Shown here piece by piece: positions 1-14,640 of a stretch of DNA of 64,000 nucleotides. The DNA lies in contig JAOTOM010004558.1 in the NCBI GenBank assembly GCA_034440615.1, positions 124,001 through 188,000 of the forward strand. The letters are read 5' to 3'. The notes beneath the pieces were generated by a model. It made no database searches. It had not been told where the DNA came from and saw nothing but the letters and a program-made list of their open reading frames with translations. The DNA is from Ashinkailepas kermadecensis (taxonomy: Eukaryota > Arthropoda > Thecostraca > Neolepadidae). The translations under genes were made by a program, and so were the position numbers. Position 1 is the first letter of the stretch. Each line of letters begins with the position of its first letter.

Positions 1-4084
<4,084 letters not shown>

Positions 4085-4725
4085 CGTCCCCTCCCCACCC
4101 TCAACCTCCCCACACAACTCGTCCCTCCGACGCCCATTCAGACTGAAGGGAGGCATCCCGTCCCGCTGGCCTATTTCAGGGCACATCCCGTCCCTCCGAC
4201 ATATTTCAGAGCATATCCGATCCCTCCGACCTCCCCATTCAGGCTAAAAAGAGGCATCCCGTCCCTCCGACCTATTTCAGAGCACATTCCGTCCCTCCGA
4301 CACCTCCCCATTCCGGCTGAAAAGAGGTATTCCATCCCGCCGACCTATCTCAGGCCACGTCCCGTCCCGCTGACCTATTTCAGGTCACATCCCGTCCCGC
4401 TGACCTATTTCAGGTCACATCCCGTCCCGCCGACCTATTTCAGGTCACATCCCGTCCCGCCGACCTATTTCAGGTCACATCCCGTCCCGCTGACCTATTT
4501 CAGGTCACATCCCGTCCCGCCGACCTATTTCAGGTCACATCCCGTCCCGCTGACCTATTTCAGGTCACATCCCGTCCCGCCGACCTATTTCAGTTCACAT
4601 CCCGTCCCCCGACCTACTTTAGGGCACATCCAGTCACACCGACCTACTTCAGGGCACATCCCGTTTCTCCGATCTATTTCAGGGCACATCCCGTCCCGCA
4701 GACCTTCCCACTCAGGCTGAAAAGA
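4085..4725. repeat. 30-bp minisatellite
   Basis: The unit is about 30 bp and reads CTATTTCAGGTCACATCCCG followed by TCCCGCYGAC. The core between about 4320 and 4620 has nearly identical copies alternating CCGAC and CTGAC. The flanks (4085-4320 and 4620-4725) hold more diverged and length-variable copies, as expected when homogenisation is strongest in the middle of an array. No unique spacers separate the copies. Confidence 0.93.
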
Positions 4726-4770
4726 TTCGGGCAACGCTGAAAGAGCTACCAGCAACTGGATTCCCTCACC

Positions 4771-4803
<33 letters not shown>

Positions 4804-4835
4804 ACACGCACACATACACACCCACCCACACACAT

Positions 4836-4895
<60 letters not shown>

Positions 4896-4900
4896 ACAAT
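4771..4900. repeat. (CA)n microsatellite with interruptions
   Basis: A CA dinucleotide tract interrupted by CC, AT and AAA variants, directly after the 30-bp minisatellite. Confidence 0.95.
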
Positions 4901-4994
4901 AAACTCTTTAGATATGTTTCTCTTTTGCCATGACTCACTAGGTGCCAGACGTTATTTCTGTCTGCAAGGTGCTGCGGAACGAAAGCTGCCTTTA

Positions 4995-5200
4995 AAGTGA
5001 CGGGTGTTTGTACGTGTTAAAGTGACGGGTGTTTTCACGTGTTAAAGTGACGGGTGTTTTCACGTGTTAAAGTGACGGGTGTTTTCACGTGTTAAAGTGA
5101 CGGGTGTTTTCACGTGTTAAAGTGACGGGTGTTTTCACGTGTTAAAGTGACGGGTGTTTTCACACACCCCTTTAATGTGACGGGTGTTTTCACGCAACCT
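4995..5200. repeat. 25-bp minisatellite
   Basis: The unit TTAAAGTGACGGGTGTTTTC plus ACGTG is repeated about seven times. The last two copies have lost the ACGTG junction and diverge. Each unit carries TGACGGGTG and the junction CACGTG, an E-box-like palindrome; a regulatory role is only a possibility. Confidence 0.93.
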
Positions 5201-5470
5201 ATTTAATTTTATGATCTTCACAGGCGAATTTTGCTGCAGCCACGCGCTGTTCCAAAGCATGTGGTCCTCGCATTTAATTGGTCAGTCGGTGGCAAATCAC
5301 ATACGCAATTACATGCTTCTCGACAAGTGGTAACAAAAATTCCCCGACAATGGAAATTAATGTGAGAAAACTGTTTGTCGAAGTTGTTGAAGAAAACGCG
5401 CAGGCTGAACAGACTGCAAACTGAGACCACGCTGGGGGCCTGCAGCACACACACACCTGCACGTATATAT
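5201..5470. other. No recognisable gene
   Basis: A short unique interval between the 25-bp minisatellite and the AT tract. Overlapping open frames on both strands show no recognisable domain. Confidence 0.4.
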
Positions 5471-5471
5471 G

Positions 5472-5558
<87 letters not shown>

Positions 5559-5562
5559 TATA
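5471..5562. repeat. (TA)n microsatellite
   Basis: A TA tract of about 80 bp ending in TACATATATATATGTG, so the right edge is itself a short palindrome. Confidence 0.95.
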
Positions 5563-6626
5563 TGTGTTTCCGCTACAAAGCATATTGGTACGCCGACAGA
5601 CGGTGGATTTCTACCACTTGAAGCCGAGTTAAGCCGCGTCACGGTCAGCTCGGTGGCAGAGACCTCTGTAGCCATGGTTTGATATTGATCGCACTTGGCC
5701 ATAGCAGCTTCCTGCAGCATGGTGGACGGGGCCGAGTTCCAGTTGACGGTGTCGTCCGTGAGTGGCCAGCTCTGCACGGACAGAAGCTCTGCGGCTTCAC
5801 CGGCATCTCCAGCCCGATGGTGAAGCGAAACAAAACCATCGTGTTGTACGCTTGGATCTCACGATTGAAAACGGACTTTTATACGTCGGGTTGCTGGCTG
5901 ATCTTCCAAATCAATTTAAATATTTGTTTGCAACGAATCGTCGATTTCACGTTGTATCGTTCCCGGTGTAAATATCATCAAGGTTACGCGCTTAAAAGTT
6001 TCAACATCTAATTTTCATGTATCATGAAATAATAACGATGTGCAATGTGTGCATAGGTGAATATGCATGTGCATGGGTGAAGGATTATATAAATAGAAGG
6101 GTGAACATTGTTTTTGAAGCGTTCAAAATGGTACCAAAACACTCTCGTCTTATACCCAGAACGACATGTGGACACGAAATTCAACTTCAGTGTTCAAATT
6201 AACTCCACGGTGATTCAAAGTCGGAAAAAGATTATTTCAGGTCAATTTGGGTCATTTATATTAAATGGCCTTGGTAATGTATGTGGCCTGAGAAAACACA
6301 TTAGCATCCTCCTAAGCAAACACCTCCTCCATCACCCTACCACACCCAATATTAGCCATTTGTGGGCAATAGGCGAGATTAATTGCCGATTATTCGCCAT
6401 TTCTGCGAAAGCAGCCTGACATGTTCCCACTTATGATATCACAGCTCAGTTACCAGACAAACATTCAAACTGTTTATTCCACAACGTCTGCAAACGATGT
6501 CCCATCCGCTACACCAACTGACGGCACGCTGACACCCACCATTTGTCTGTTGTCGTGGTAAAAATAACTTAACGAAGTTTGCAGGCACGGATCCAAGGGG
6601 ACGGGAGCGAATGAGGCCGTTTTCCC
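5563..6626. other. No recognisable gene
   Basis: About 1 kb of unassigned sequence. Open frames up to about 110 codons exist on the plus strand (5679-6011 and 6108-6419), but none shows a domain, signal peptide or repeat that I recognise. Confidence 0.45.
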
Positions 6627-6798
6627 CCGCCATATAGTCTCCAAGGGAGGGGCGGCACCCATCCCCTCGGGATCTCTGGTGCCGCCCCCTGGCCCTGTTC
6701 CCTCCGTGTGCCGCCATATAGTCTCCAAGGGAGGGGCGGCACCCATCCCCTCGGGATCTCTGATGCCGCCCCCTGGCCCTGTTCCCTCTGTGTGCTGC
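6627..6798. repeat. 84-bp tandem duplication
   Basis: Two almost identical copies of an 84-bp GC-rich unit that starts CCGCCATATAGTCTCCAAGG and ends near CTGTTCCCTCYGTGTG. The second copy begins at 6711. Confidence 0.93.
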
Positions 6799-6994
6799 CA
6801 TTCTGGAGTTCCCTCTCATTTAATAATCTCCTGGTGCTGTGCCTGAAAAGAACGCAAGCATATCCTGCTTGGGTTTCCCAGAGAAGTTCTTGGGCTTCTC
6901 AGATTTTTATACATCCCAGGCCAGAATGATTGGAAAGAGTGCTCAGGTTAAATCATTTCCAGGCTGGAGAAGTATTCCAGCGTAAATTGCGAAC

Positions 6995-7062
6995 CGCGAT
7001 CCTCCCGGAGGCGGATCGCGAGGTTGTTCAGCGGGGTCGGAGACCTGACCCCGCTCAACAAC
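6995..7062. other. Two consecutive hairpins
   Basis: An 8-bp perfect stem (CGCGATCC at 6995-7002 with GGATCGCG at 7013-7020) is followed three bases later by a 16-bp stem with one mismatch (7023-7038 with 7047-7062) around the loop GGAGACCT. The pair resembles a structured RNA or transposon subterminal sequence, but no family is recognised. Confidence 0.7.
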
Positions 7063-7324
7063 TGTATCGGATAAGCTCACGGTGCCGCCCATCCGACTCG
7101 CATTCTGCCACTTCTGAAATTATCTTCAAATTCTCGGCCGAACATTTTTCGAGTTCGGGGCCGTTAAATTAAAAAAAAATCCTAGCGCCAGGCCCTCCAG
7201 GGCGCGTGTTAAAAAATCGTTGACAGCTGGGACAATACCTTCCCTCGCAGTATCGGATAATTTGCTTCTCGCAGAGTGCTGGACGACCAATTTAACGGCA
7301 ACCAACTTTTGTTATCAGCAAGAC

Positions 7325-7338
7325 AGGACAGCAAGACA

Positions 7339-7411
<73 letters not shown>

Positions 7412-7424
7412 ATATATATATATA
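7325..7424. repeat. (TA)n microsatellite
   Basis: A TA tract with two internal GTA/CATG interruptions. Confidence 0.95.
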
Positions 7425-8920
7425 ATTTGGTTGGCATTCCAGGTCAGGTCCAACTAGTCAATGTCGGGGTGCAGTCAGTCAGCAGTATTCGCTGTAGCTT
7501 TCGAATCCTAGTCGTGGAACAAATGCGATGTCGTGCTTCAATATTGATGATATGTAAACTGAAAACTTGTGGTAGTACAGGTGACACTTGCAAAGGCTAA
7601 TGTCACTGATCTCGGCAAGGTCAAATACCTGGAAATGTGTGATATAATGCTAAAGATGACAACCTCAGAAGCAGAAGCACTCAGGAAAAGGTAATGAGTG
7701 CCATCAAAGCAAAACAATATGCTTTCCACCTTGTTTGAAAATGTTCAAGGAAATGGAGATTTTGTGGGAAATTACCACCAAAAATGGACAGAAAATGTGT
7801 ATCTAATTTCGCGACCCCAATGACATCCGAAGCGACCTCGGCTCCCAAAAGTAGTCCGGCATAAGTTATTTTATTCGTAATAGTATTGTAGTCCCCAGAA
7901 CATCTGAAATACATGTACCTTCGTGACGTCCCAGGACATATCTCTGTAACCTCAGCTAATAATGACTTGAAATAAATAATGTCTTGAATGGTTCTTCATG
8001 CAAAATTGTTTAATGTACATCTAAAACCGCATCAAGACAAGGTCGTGACCTCGCTTTGACCCGCCTTAGCTACGTTACCTTAAGAGCTTAGATCGCATTT
8101 GTAAAGACATGATCGTAAAGCAGGTGTCGGAAGGCATACCAAATTTAAAGCGACAGGATGAACGGTTGAGGAGTTATCTCGGAAAACGTTTGTGGGTGGG
8201 GTGGACCCACCTGCACTGCGAGGATTACATTATTTGCAGGCTCAAAAAAGGCCTTAGTCTAGTGCAAAGTTTCATACCATCCCACACGGCTGAACAACTT
8301 TTGGTTCAAGCCCATGGTCCACCATTTCGACAAAAATTCTGCCGCACCCTGAAGATGCAGTCTCCGCCACTCTGGAGTTCGTCCCCACCCCCACCCCTAC
8401 CCTCCCCTCCCCTTAGCAATGTCCTGGATCCGGGCCTGGGGGCTTGCATCAACCCTCGGCATGGGCGGAGGTTAAGTCCTTTCTGCTACTCCATGTGCTG
8501 TACTCAACTAAATTTATAATAATTGGCTTTCAATTATTCGTCAGCATCAACTGAAGCAAGGTCATTCCGATCATGTTCTTTAGCATGCGGGTGGACACAC
8601 CAAGTGCGATTTTGTCCTATTGTTTGTATTATTTCATGTTGCTTCATCAATGAGAGGTGGTATTGAACATGCTCTGTTTTTCACTTGCATAGCTTGGAAA
8701 TGAGTAACCCTCTATTGTATTGCATACAGTACATTAGTTTGCACACCTATGCTTCTATAGATGGTCAGAACGCCTGCTGCATTCCGTTGTGGTAAGGGTG
8801 ATAAGGAAAATATGGCTTTTAGAGTTCTAGATAGCATCAAATTCAGATGTGTCTCCACTGGAATTAATTATGAAGGAAGTCGGAAAACACAGCTTGCATC
8901 AAACCCTTGTGATAATCCTC
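7425..8920. other. No recognisable gene
   Basis: About 1.5 kb without a recognisable product. The part around 7790-8240 contains phrases such as GGTCGTGACCTCGCTTTGAC and GGAGTTATCTCGG. These recall old non-autonomous repeats that also appear in diverged form near 19.1-19.9 kb, but the similarity is too weak to define a family by eye. Confidence 0.4.
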
Positions 8921-9553
8921 CGGACAGGCGCCGTGAGGTGCAGCACAGCTGATGTTACTCTGTGTGCGCGTGCCCGGACGGGTCCATGTGCCGGACAGGT
9001 GCAATGAGGTGCAGCACAGCTGATGTTACTCTGTGTGCGCGTGCCCGGACGGGTCCATGTGCCGGACAGGTGCAATGAGGTGCAGCACAGCTGATGTTAC
9101 TCTGTGTGCGCGTGCCCGGACGGGTCCATGTGCTGGACAGGTGCAATGAGGTGCAGCACAGCTGATGTTACTCTGTGTGCGCGTGCTCGGACGGGTCCAT
9201 GTGCCGGACAGGCGCCGTGAGGTGCAGCACAGCTGATGTTACTCTGTGTGCGCGTGCCCGGACGGGTCCATGTGCCGGACAGGTGCAATGAGGTGCAGCA
9301 CAGCTGATGTTACTCTGTGTGCGCGTGCTCGGACGGGTCCATGTGCCGGACAGGCGCAGTGAGGTGCAGCACAGCTGATGTTACTCTGTGTGCGCGTGCC
9401 CGGACGGGTCCATGTGCCGGACAGGTGCAATGAGGTGCAGCACAGCTGATGTTACTCTGTGTGCGCGTGCTCGGACGGGTCCATGTGCCGGACAGGCGCA
9501 GTGAGGTGCAGCACAGCTGATGCTACTCTGTGTGCTCGTGCTCGGACGAGTTC
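8921..9553. repeat. 71-bp satellite, about nine copies
   Basis: The 71-bp unit begins CGGACAGGTGCAATGAGGTG and contains GCTGATGTTACTCTGTGTGC. Copies differ by a few substitutions: CGCCGTG, TGCAATG and CGCAGTG variants, and GCCCGG versus GCTCGG. CGCAGTG and GCTCGG versions alternate partly, suggesting a 142-bp higher-order period in the right half. Because 71 is not a multiple of three, the 63-residue minus-strand frames recur with shifts and are not evidence of coding. Confidence 0.96.
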
Positions 9554-10499
9554 TAGCGAGTTGGTCAGGGGATCGACGTCTGCTGTCGTGGAAACGTTCC
9601 CCAGTTTTGGGCGGGACCGATTGCTGATTATGGGTAGAAACGGTACTGTTTCTGGCTACGTCTATTCTAGCTATTTCGCTAGAAACATTAGGTGGTCTGA
9701 CCCGACTTGGAGAAAAAAGCTGAGGCACCTTTATGTGCGTATTTGACACTTAATTCATGTTCTCAAGTCATCGAGTGCGTTCGCTTCAGAATGCGGCCTT
9801 GACTACAGAGTGGACTTCCCATCCGTACTCTTCAAATGAGGCTGAGAAAATTCAGGGCGATCACTTTGTGGACAGTTTTTACCGTCGACGTATATGCCAC
9901 AAGCTCGCCTGGCACAACTTGAGTGATCTCAAGCTATTCTAGTGAGAATAAATGAAGCAAGCCCCCATGAACTTTACTTATAGCCCTGCGTGTGTATCAT
10001 AAACTGACTACACAACTTCGGCTAATGCTAAACGAGAACCGTGCACGCACCTCACGTAACGTCGGTGCATGCATCACGATCGATGGCCTAATTAGGGTGA
10101 ACGATCGATGTGTCTCCCAGTACGCGAGAAGGTAGTGACACGACGCACGGACGCATCGATAATGGTGGCTCGAACACCACCCAAGCCAAACGTAAAACCA
10201 TGAATGTGCTGGCTCCGTAGCTGCCCGAGCTGCCCGGGCTACCCGGACCGCCGCAGGAGTTCACTCCAGCCCAGCGGATGGGGCAGCTGCAGCTGTCCCC
10301 AGCTGTACCAGCGCAATAGACGGCGAGATAGAAAGCGCTATTCTTGTGCCGCGACGAGCTGCGCTCATCGCCACCCGCTCCAGGCCGGGATTCGTTTCAA
10401 GAACTTTGTATCGGCACCGGAGGCGCCCAGCCAACGACGCAGTGTTCGGAGCCGGAGTGTTTTTGTCGAGATGACCACCACGGTGCCGGCAGCCGGAGT
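9554..10499. other. No recognisable gene
   Basis: Unassigned sequence between two satellites. At 10,078-10,112 the phrase CGATCGATG occurs twice around CCTAATTAGG, a small local duplication. No coding signal is recognised. Confidence 0.4.
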
Positions 10500-11575
10500 T
10501 TTCTGTTGATTGGCAAAGCAGCATTTGTTTGCCATAGTTTTGCAGCAGAGGAGCGGCAGCTGCTGATTGGTACAGGGTGCTTCTTTGTGGTATATTTCCA
10601 GCCGGGGATTTGTGGCTGTTTATTGGTACAGCCATGTTTTCATGCGATATTGCAGCAGTAGAGGATTGCCGATTGTCCGTATTGTTTGTACCAGGTAGTT
10701 TCACAGCGGAAGGCTGCTGATTTAGTATTGTTTGCGTGCGATAGTTTGGCATAGGATGAGCCGTAACTGCTGGTTGGCATAGCTGTGTTTGCATGTGATA
10801 GCTTGGCAGCTCGTGAGCCGTACTGCTGACTGACACAGCTGTGTTTACATGTGGTAACTCCACAGCAGATGAGCCACAGCTGCTGGTTGGCATAGATGTG
10901 CTGGTGTGTGGTAGCTCGGCAGCAGATGAGCCGCAGCTGCTGGTTGGCATAGATGTGCTGGTATGTGGTAGCTTGGCAGCAGATGAGACGCAGCTGCTGG
11001 TTGGCATAGATGTGCTGGTATGTGGTAGCTTGGCAGCAGATGAGCCGCAGCTGCTGGTTGGCATAGATGTGCTGGTATGTGGTAGCTTGGCAGCAGATGA
11101 GACGCAGCTGCTGGTTGGCATAGATGTGCTGGTATGTGGTAGCTTGGCAGCAGATGAGCCACAGCTGCTGGTTGGCATAGATGTGCTGGTATGTGGTAGC
11201 TCGGCAGCAGATGAGCCACAGCTGCTGGTTGGCATAGATGTGCTGGTATGTGGTAGCTTGGCAGCAGATGAGACGCAGCTGCTGGTTGGCACAACTCTGT
11301 TTGCATGCAATAGTTTGACAGCAGATAGGCGACAGCTCTAGAGGCGTAAGCACATTACAAAATTGAGGTGGTGGCCAAGATCATTTTGAAGTCGGGTATT
11401 TCCATGCAACGCCAATGGGGTTAATGTTGAGCTCGTTCAAAGATGAGGGTTCGCTGCCGCCTCTGCCCTCTCTCTTCCTACGCCACTGGCAACTGCTTGT
11501 TGGTGCAGCTGTGTTTGCGTGCATTAGCTGGGCAGCGGATGAGCCTCGACCGGTGATTGGTGCAGCCGTGTACCA
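10500..11575. repeat. 60-bp satellite with open frames on both strands
   Basis: The core (about 10,870-11,300) has seven to eight nearly identical 60-bp copies of a unit starting GCTGCTGGTTGGCATAGATG and containing TGTGGTAGCTTGGCAGCAGA. Diverged copies extend left to about 10,500, and one or two lie at 11,485-11,570. Because 60 is a multiple of three, frames stay open on both strands. The longest is 349 codons (minus, 10,261-11,310): 20-residue Ser/Thr/Pro repeats followed by about 90 non-repetitive residues. No signal peptide or known domain is visible. I call it a satellite; a repeat-bearing exon is the alternative. Confidence 0.9.
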
Positions 11576-11799
11576 ATCACCAATGTCGGTCGGCGATACG
11601 GAGAACTTCCCCACTAGGTGAGAGGGCGGTACGGTTGGCAAGTCCGCATCCACCGGACTTCGAGCTCGTACCTGGCCGGATATATGTGTAACATGCGCTT
11701 GTTTGATTGTGGGATATTTTGAGCGTGTCGATGGGCGTGTAGCACACGCTGCTCATGTATAGCCAGCATAAGCCGTACACTGGCTATGTGCCCTGCAGG

Positions 11800-11930
11800 G
11801 ACATCACCAGTCCCGTTACGAGGCTGGGGCATTGTGGTCAGGCGCACCCCTTACCTCTCACCCCTCACCCATTACCCATCACCCATAACAACACCAGTCC
11901 CGTAGCGAGGTTGGGGCATTGTGGAATGGT
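11800..11930. repeat. Two-copy tandem duplication
   Basis: CACCAGTCCCGTTACGAGGC with TGGGGCATTGTGG recurs at about 11,807 and 11,892 (85-bp spacing). ACCCATTACCCATCACCCAT occurs between the copies. Confidence 0.85.
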
Positions 11931-11959
11931 GCACCCCTCACTCACAACAAATCATGTGC

Positions 11960-12670
11960 TCCAACTACTTTAAAATTACGCCTATATGAGCGCACTAAGC
12001 AAAATCGGATCAGAAAACGATTGCACCAAAAGGATTGCGGCCGGACTATTTCGACTGGCGCGGGCCCAGACAGCACATCCTGTTGTTTGTGCTGCAGACA
12101 TGCAATCGTTGTGTAAATCAGGGTTAACGGTCGGACAACTGCGTAGAGTATCGACAGAGGTCTGGTCTGGCCGGGCGCTCCAACGGATCAGTGTGGTCGG
12201 TCGGCCTGGTCATGGCGATGCCGCCCGACGGCCGGCGGCACTGACCTGAAGCAGGGACGTCGGTCGCGTCGACGACTGTGTCACGGTCGGCGCACAGAGC
12301 GGGCCGCACGCGTCTACACCGATTCACCTCAGCTCGGCGACTGGGTGGCGGCGGCGGGCCGACGGCGCACTGCTGCCACCTGGCCGGCCGGCGGCCAACC
12401 ACGCCCGCATCGGCACCGACGCGACGGTCCGCCGGCGACGCGTCGGCAGGCGGCCGGGATGACGCCACCGCCGGGGGGCGGCCGCCGCGGTCCGGCGGTC
12501 GCCGTCAGAATGTCGGTGGCGCGGCGACCGTTACGAAGCGTCGCCGCACTCTCACTCCTCCACCATGATGTGGCAGTCGTGGGCGGCGATGCCGCCGCTC
12601 TCGCCTCGCCTGCCCGCCTAGTCCTCCACGTGTTCCCGGCCAACGCTTGGTCGGCATTGATCGCCATCCG
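11960..12670. other. GC-rich block without recognisable gene
   Basis: The sequence becomes markedly GC-rich from about 12,120, with many CGGCCG and GGCGGC runs. Overlapping open frames on both strands are expected from low stop-codon density. No domain is recognised. Confidence 0.5.
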
Positions 12671-12671
12671 A

Positions 12672-13152
12672 GCTGTGATGGTAGCTCCGGTGAACCCTAA
12701 CGGCCCTCTCGAGCTGTGATGGCAGCTTCGGTGACCTCTAGCGGTCCTCTCGAGCTGTGATGGCAGCTCCGGTGACACCTAGCGGCCCTTTCGAGCTGTG
12801 ATGGCAGCTCCGGTGAATCCTAACGGCCCTCTCGAGCTGTGATGGCAGCTCCGGTGATCCCTAGCGGTCCTCTCGAGTTGTGATGACAGCTCCGGTGACC
12901 CCTAGCGGCCCGTTCGAGCTGTGATGGCAGCTCTGGTGAATCCTAACGGCCCTCTCGAGCTGTGATGGCAGCTCCGGTGATCCCTAGCGGCCCTTTCGAG
13001 TTCTGATGACAGCTCCGGTGACCCCCAGCGGTCCTCTCGAGTTGTGATGACAGCTCCGGTGAACCCTAACGGCTCTCTCGAGCTGTGATGACAGCTCCGG
13101 TGACCCCTAGCGGTCCTTCCGAGCTGTGATGGCAACCCCGGCCCTAGCGGCC
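12672..13152. repeat. 41-bp minisatellite, about twelve copies
   Basis: The unit is CTCGAGCTGTGATGGCAGCT followed by CCGGTGACCCCTAGCGGCCCT. Copies alternate between CCCTAACGGC and CCCTAGCGG versions, giving traces of a higher-order pattern. Confidence 0.95.
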
Positions 13153-13964
13153 CTCTCGAGTCGCCTCTTGAATGCAGCGGAGGGTTTGTCGAGAAGCCGC
13201 CGTGAGTCGATAATACTTACTGTGAGCTAAGCATCAGCTGTGTAGCATCAGCTGAGTCGCTCTACGCCGCTACTTCTGTCGCTCCAGTCGGCTCCCGGGT
13301 AAATGGACAAAAGCGGCGCGCACGTAAGCGCTGCATTGTTAATCATCTCCAGCAAAACACAAGCTGACGGCAGGTATAGATGGTGCTGGCTTAAGTATTA
13401 TTATTATTTTGCTCCACAGCACGTAGTAAGCACCTATTGGCTGTTCTTGCACTGGCAATAATGGCATGATGGTGAACTTGGAAGCGACAGAAAAGGGATT
13501 ATAAGCAGCCAAGCGTTGGATTGGATTCCGGTGCTGGAAAATGGCTAAATGTGGCGATACACGGTTGCCTGCATTACCCGGTTCCATGTAGCGGCTGCGC
13601 TTTTTCCGTTTACCATCGGCACCTGCCGTGTGCCAGTGGTCAGCCATTGCGACAAGAGTGGCAAGTGTTTTGATCCGTAGAACAGGTTCTGCTTCGCACT
13701 CCACCAATGTCTCTGTAAGGCCCCATTCTGTATGACAATGGCATGCACGCAGAGCCCCAAATGTTGTGATTCCCACGATATCTTCAGATTTACTCCGTCG
13801 GAAATACTCTTCATGTGATCAAGGCTGCCCTGAAGCACTACCAAACATCATTGTCGGCCTTCTCAGCTGGCTCATTGCATCGATGAGTCGCCGGGTTTGC
13901 TGTAACCAACTTCTTCGGTCGAAAATTGTACGCTTACGTGCTGTCATGCCAGCCAAGCTACCGT
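13153..13964. other. Unassigned; possible remnant of a minus-strand open frame
   Basis: Two overlapping minus-strand frames cover this interval (145 codons at 13,339-13,776 and 99 codons at 13,545-13,844). Neither gives a family I can name. The second frame overlaps and extends upstream of the first, as in a frameshifted mobile-element gene, but that is a guess. Confidence 0.3.
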
Positions 13965-14640
13965 GGGAAGGATTTTATAGATGAATATAGCTCATGGTGT
14001 ATGCAGGGAAAAACAGCTGTGTTATTGTGAAAATGAAAAAGAAGTTGGGAAAGGCCAGGGGAGGTCAGATCAAATGGGGTTTGCTTAGGTCAGACCAGTT
14101 CAGGATAGGTTAGGTTAGGTTAGGTTAGGCCAGGCTAGGTTATGATAGGCTACGTTACGTCATGCCAGGTTAACTCAGTTCCAACCCGATTGAGAGCGTT
14201 GTGGGCTGGGTCGATTTTAAACACACCAACATTATTGGGAGTATGGTGTGCATCTAGAGGGATTGTATAGGTGAATATAGCTTATGGTGTATGCAGGGAA
14301 ATGCAGCTGTGTTATAGGGAGTATTGAAATTAAATTGGAAAATGGCAGGGTCGGTCAGATCAAATGAAGTCTGGTCAGATCAGATCAGGTCATGTTATGT
14401 CAGGTCAGATCAGGTCAGGTCAGATCAGGTTAGGCTAGGTGAGGTGAGGTTAGGTTAGGTTAGGTTAGGTTATGTTGGGCTAGGTTGGGTTAGATTAGGT
14501 TAGGATAGGTTAGGTTAGGTTATTGTAGAATAGCCAATGTTGAGTTAACTCAGTACAAATCCGTTTGGGAGCGTAGTGGCCTGGGTCGATTTTGAGCACA
14601 CCACCATTCTGGGATGTTGGTGTGCATTTACTGGAATACA
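13965..14640. repeat. Duplicated unit carrying TTAGG-type arrays
   Basis: Two tandem copies of a roughly 300-370-bp unit. Each begins near GAATATAGCTCATGGTGTAT (13,982 and 14,273), passes through GGTCAGATCAAATG and a GGTTA-rich tract, then GTTAACTCAGT, and ends near GGGTCGATTTTRAACACACC. The GGTTA tracts (about 14,108-14,160 and 14,380-14,525) consist of AGGTT pentamers with variants such as AGGTC and AGGCT. TTAGG is the ancestral arthropod telomere repeat; here it is interstitial and degenerate. Confidence 0.85.

Noticed and set aside
14100..14530. Chromosome end (telomere)
   Set aside because: The TTAGG-type tracts are short, degenerate, interrupted and flanked by tens of kilobases of other DNA on both sides.
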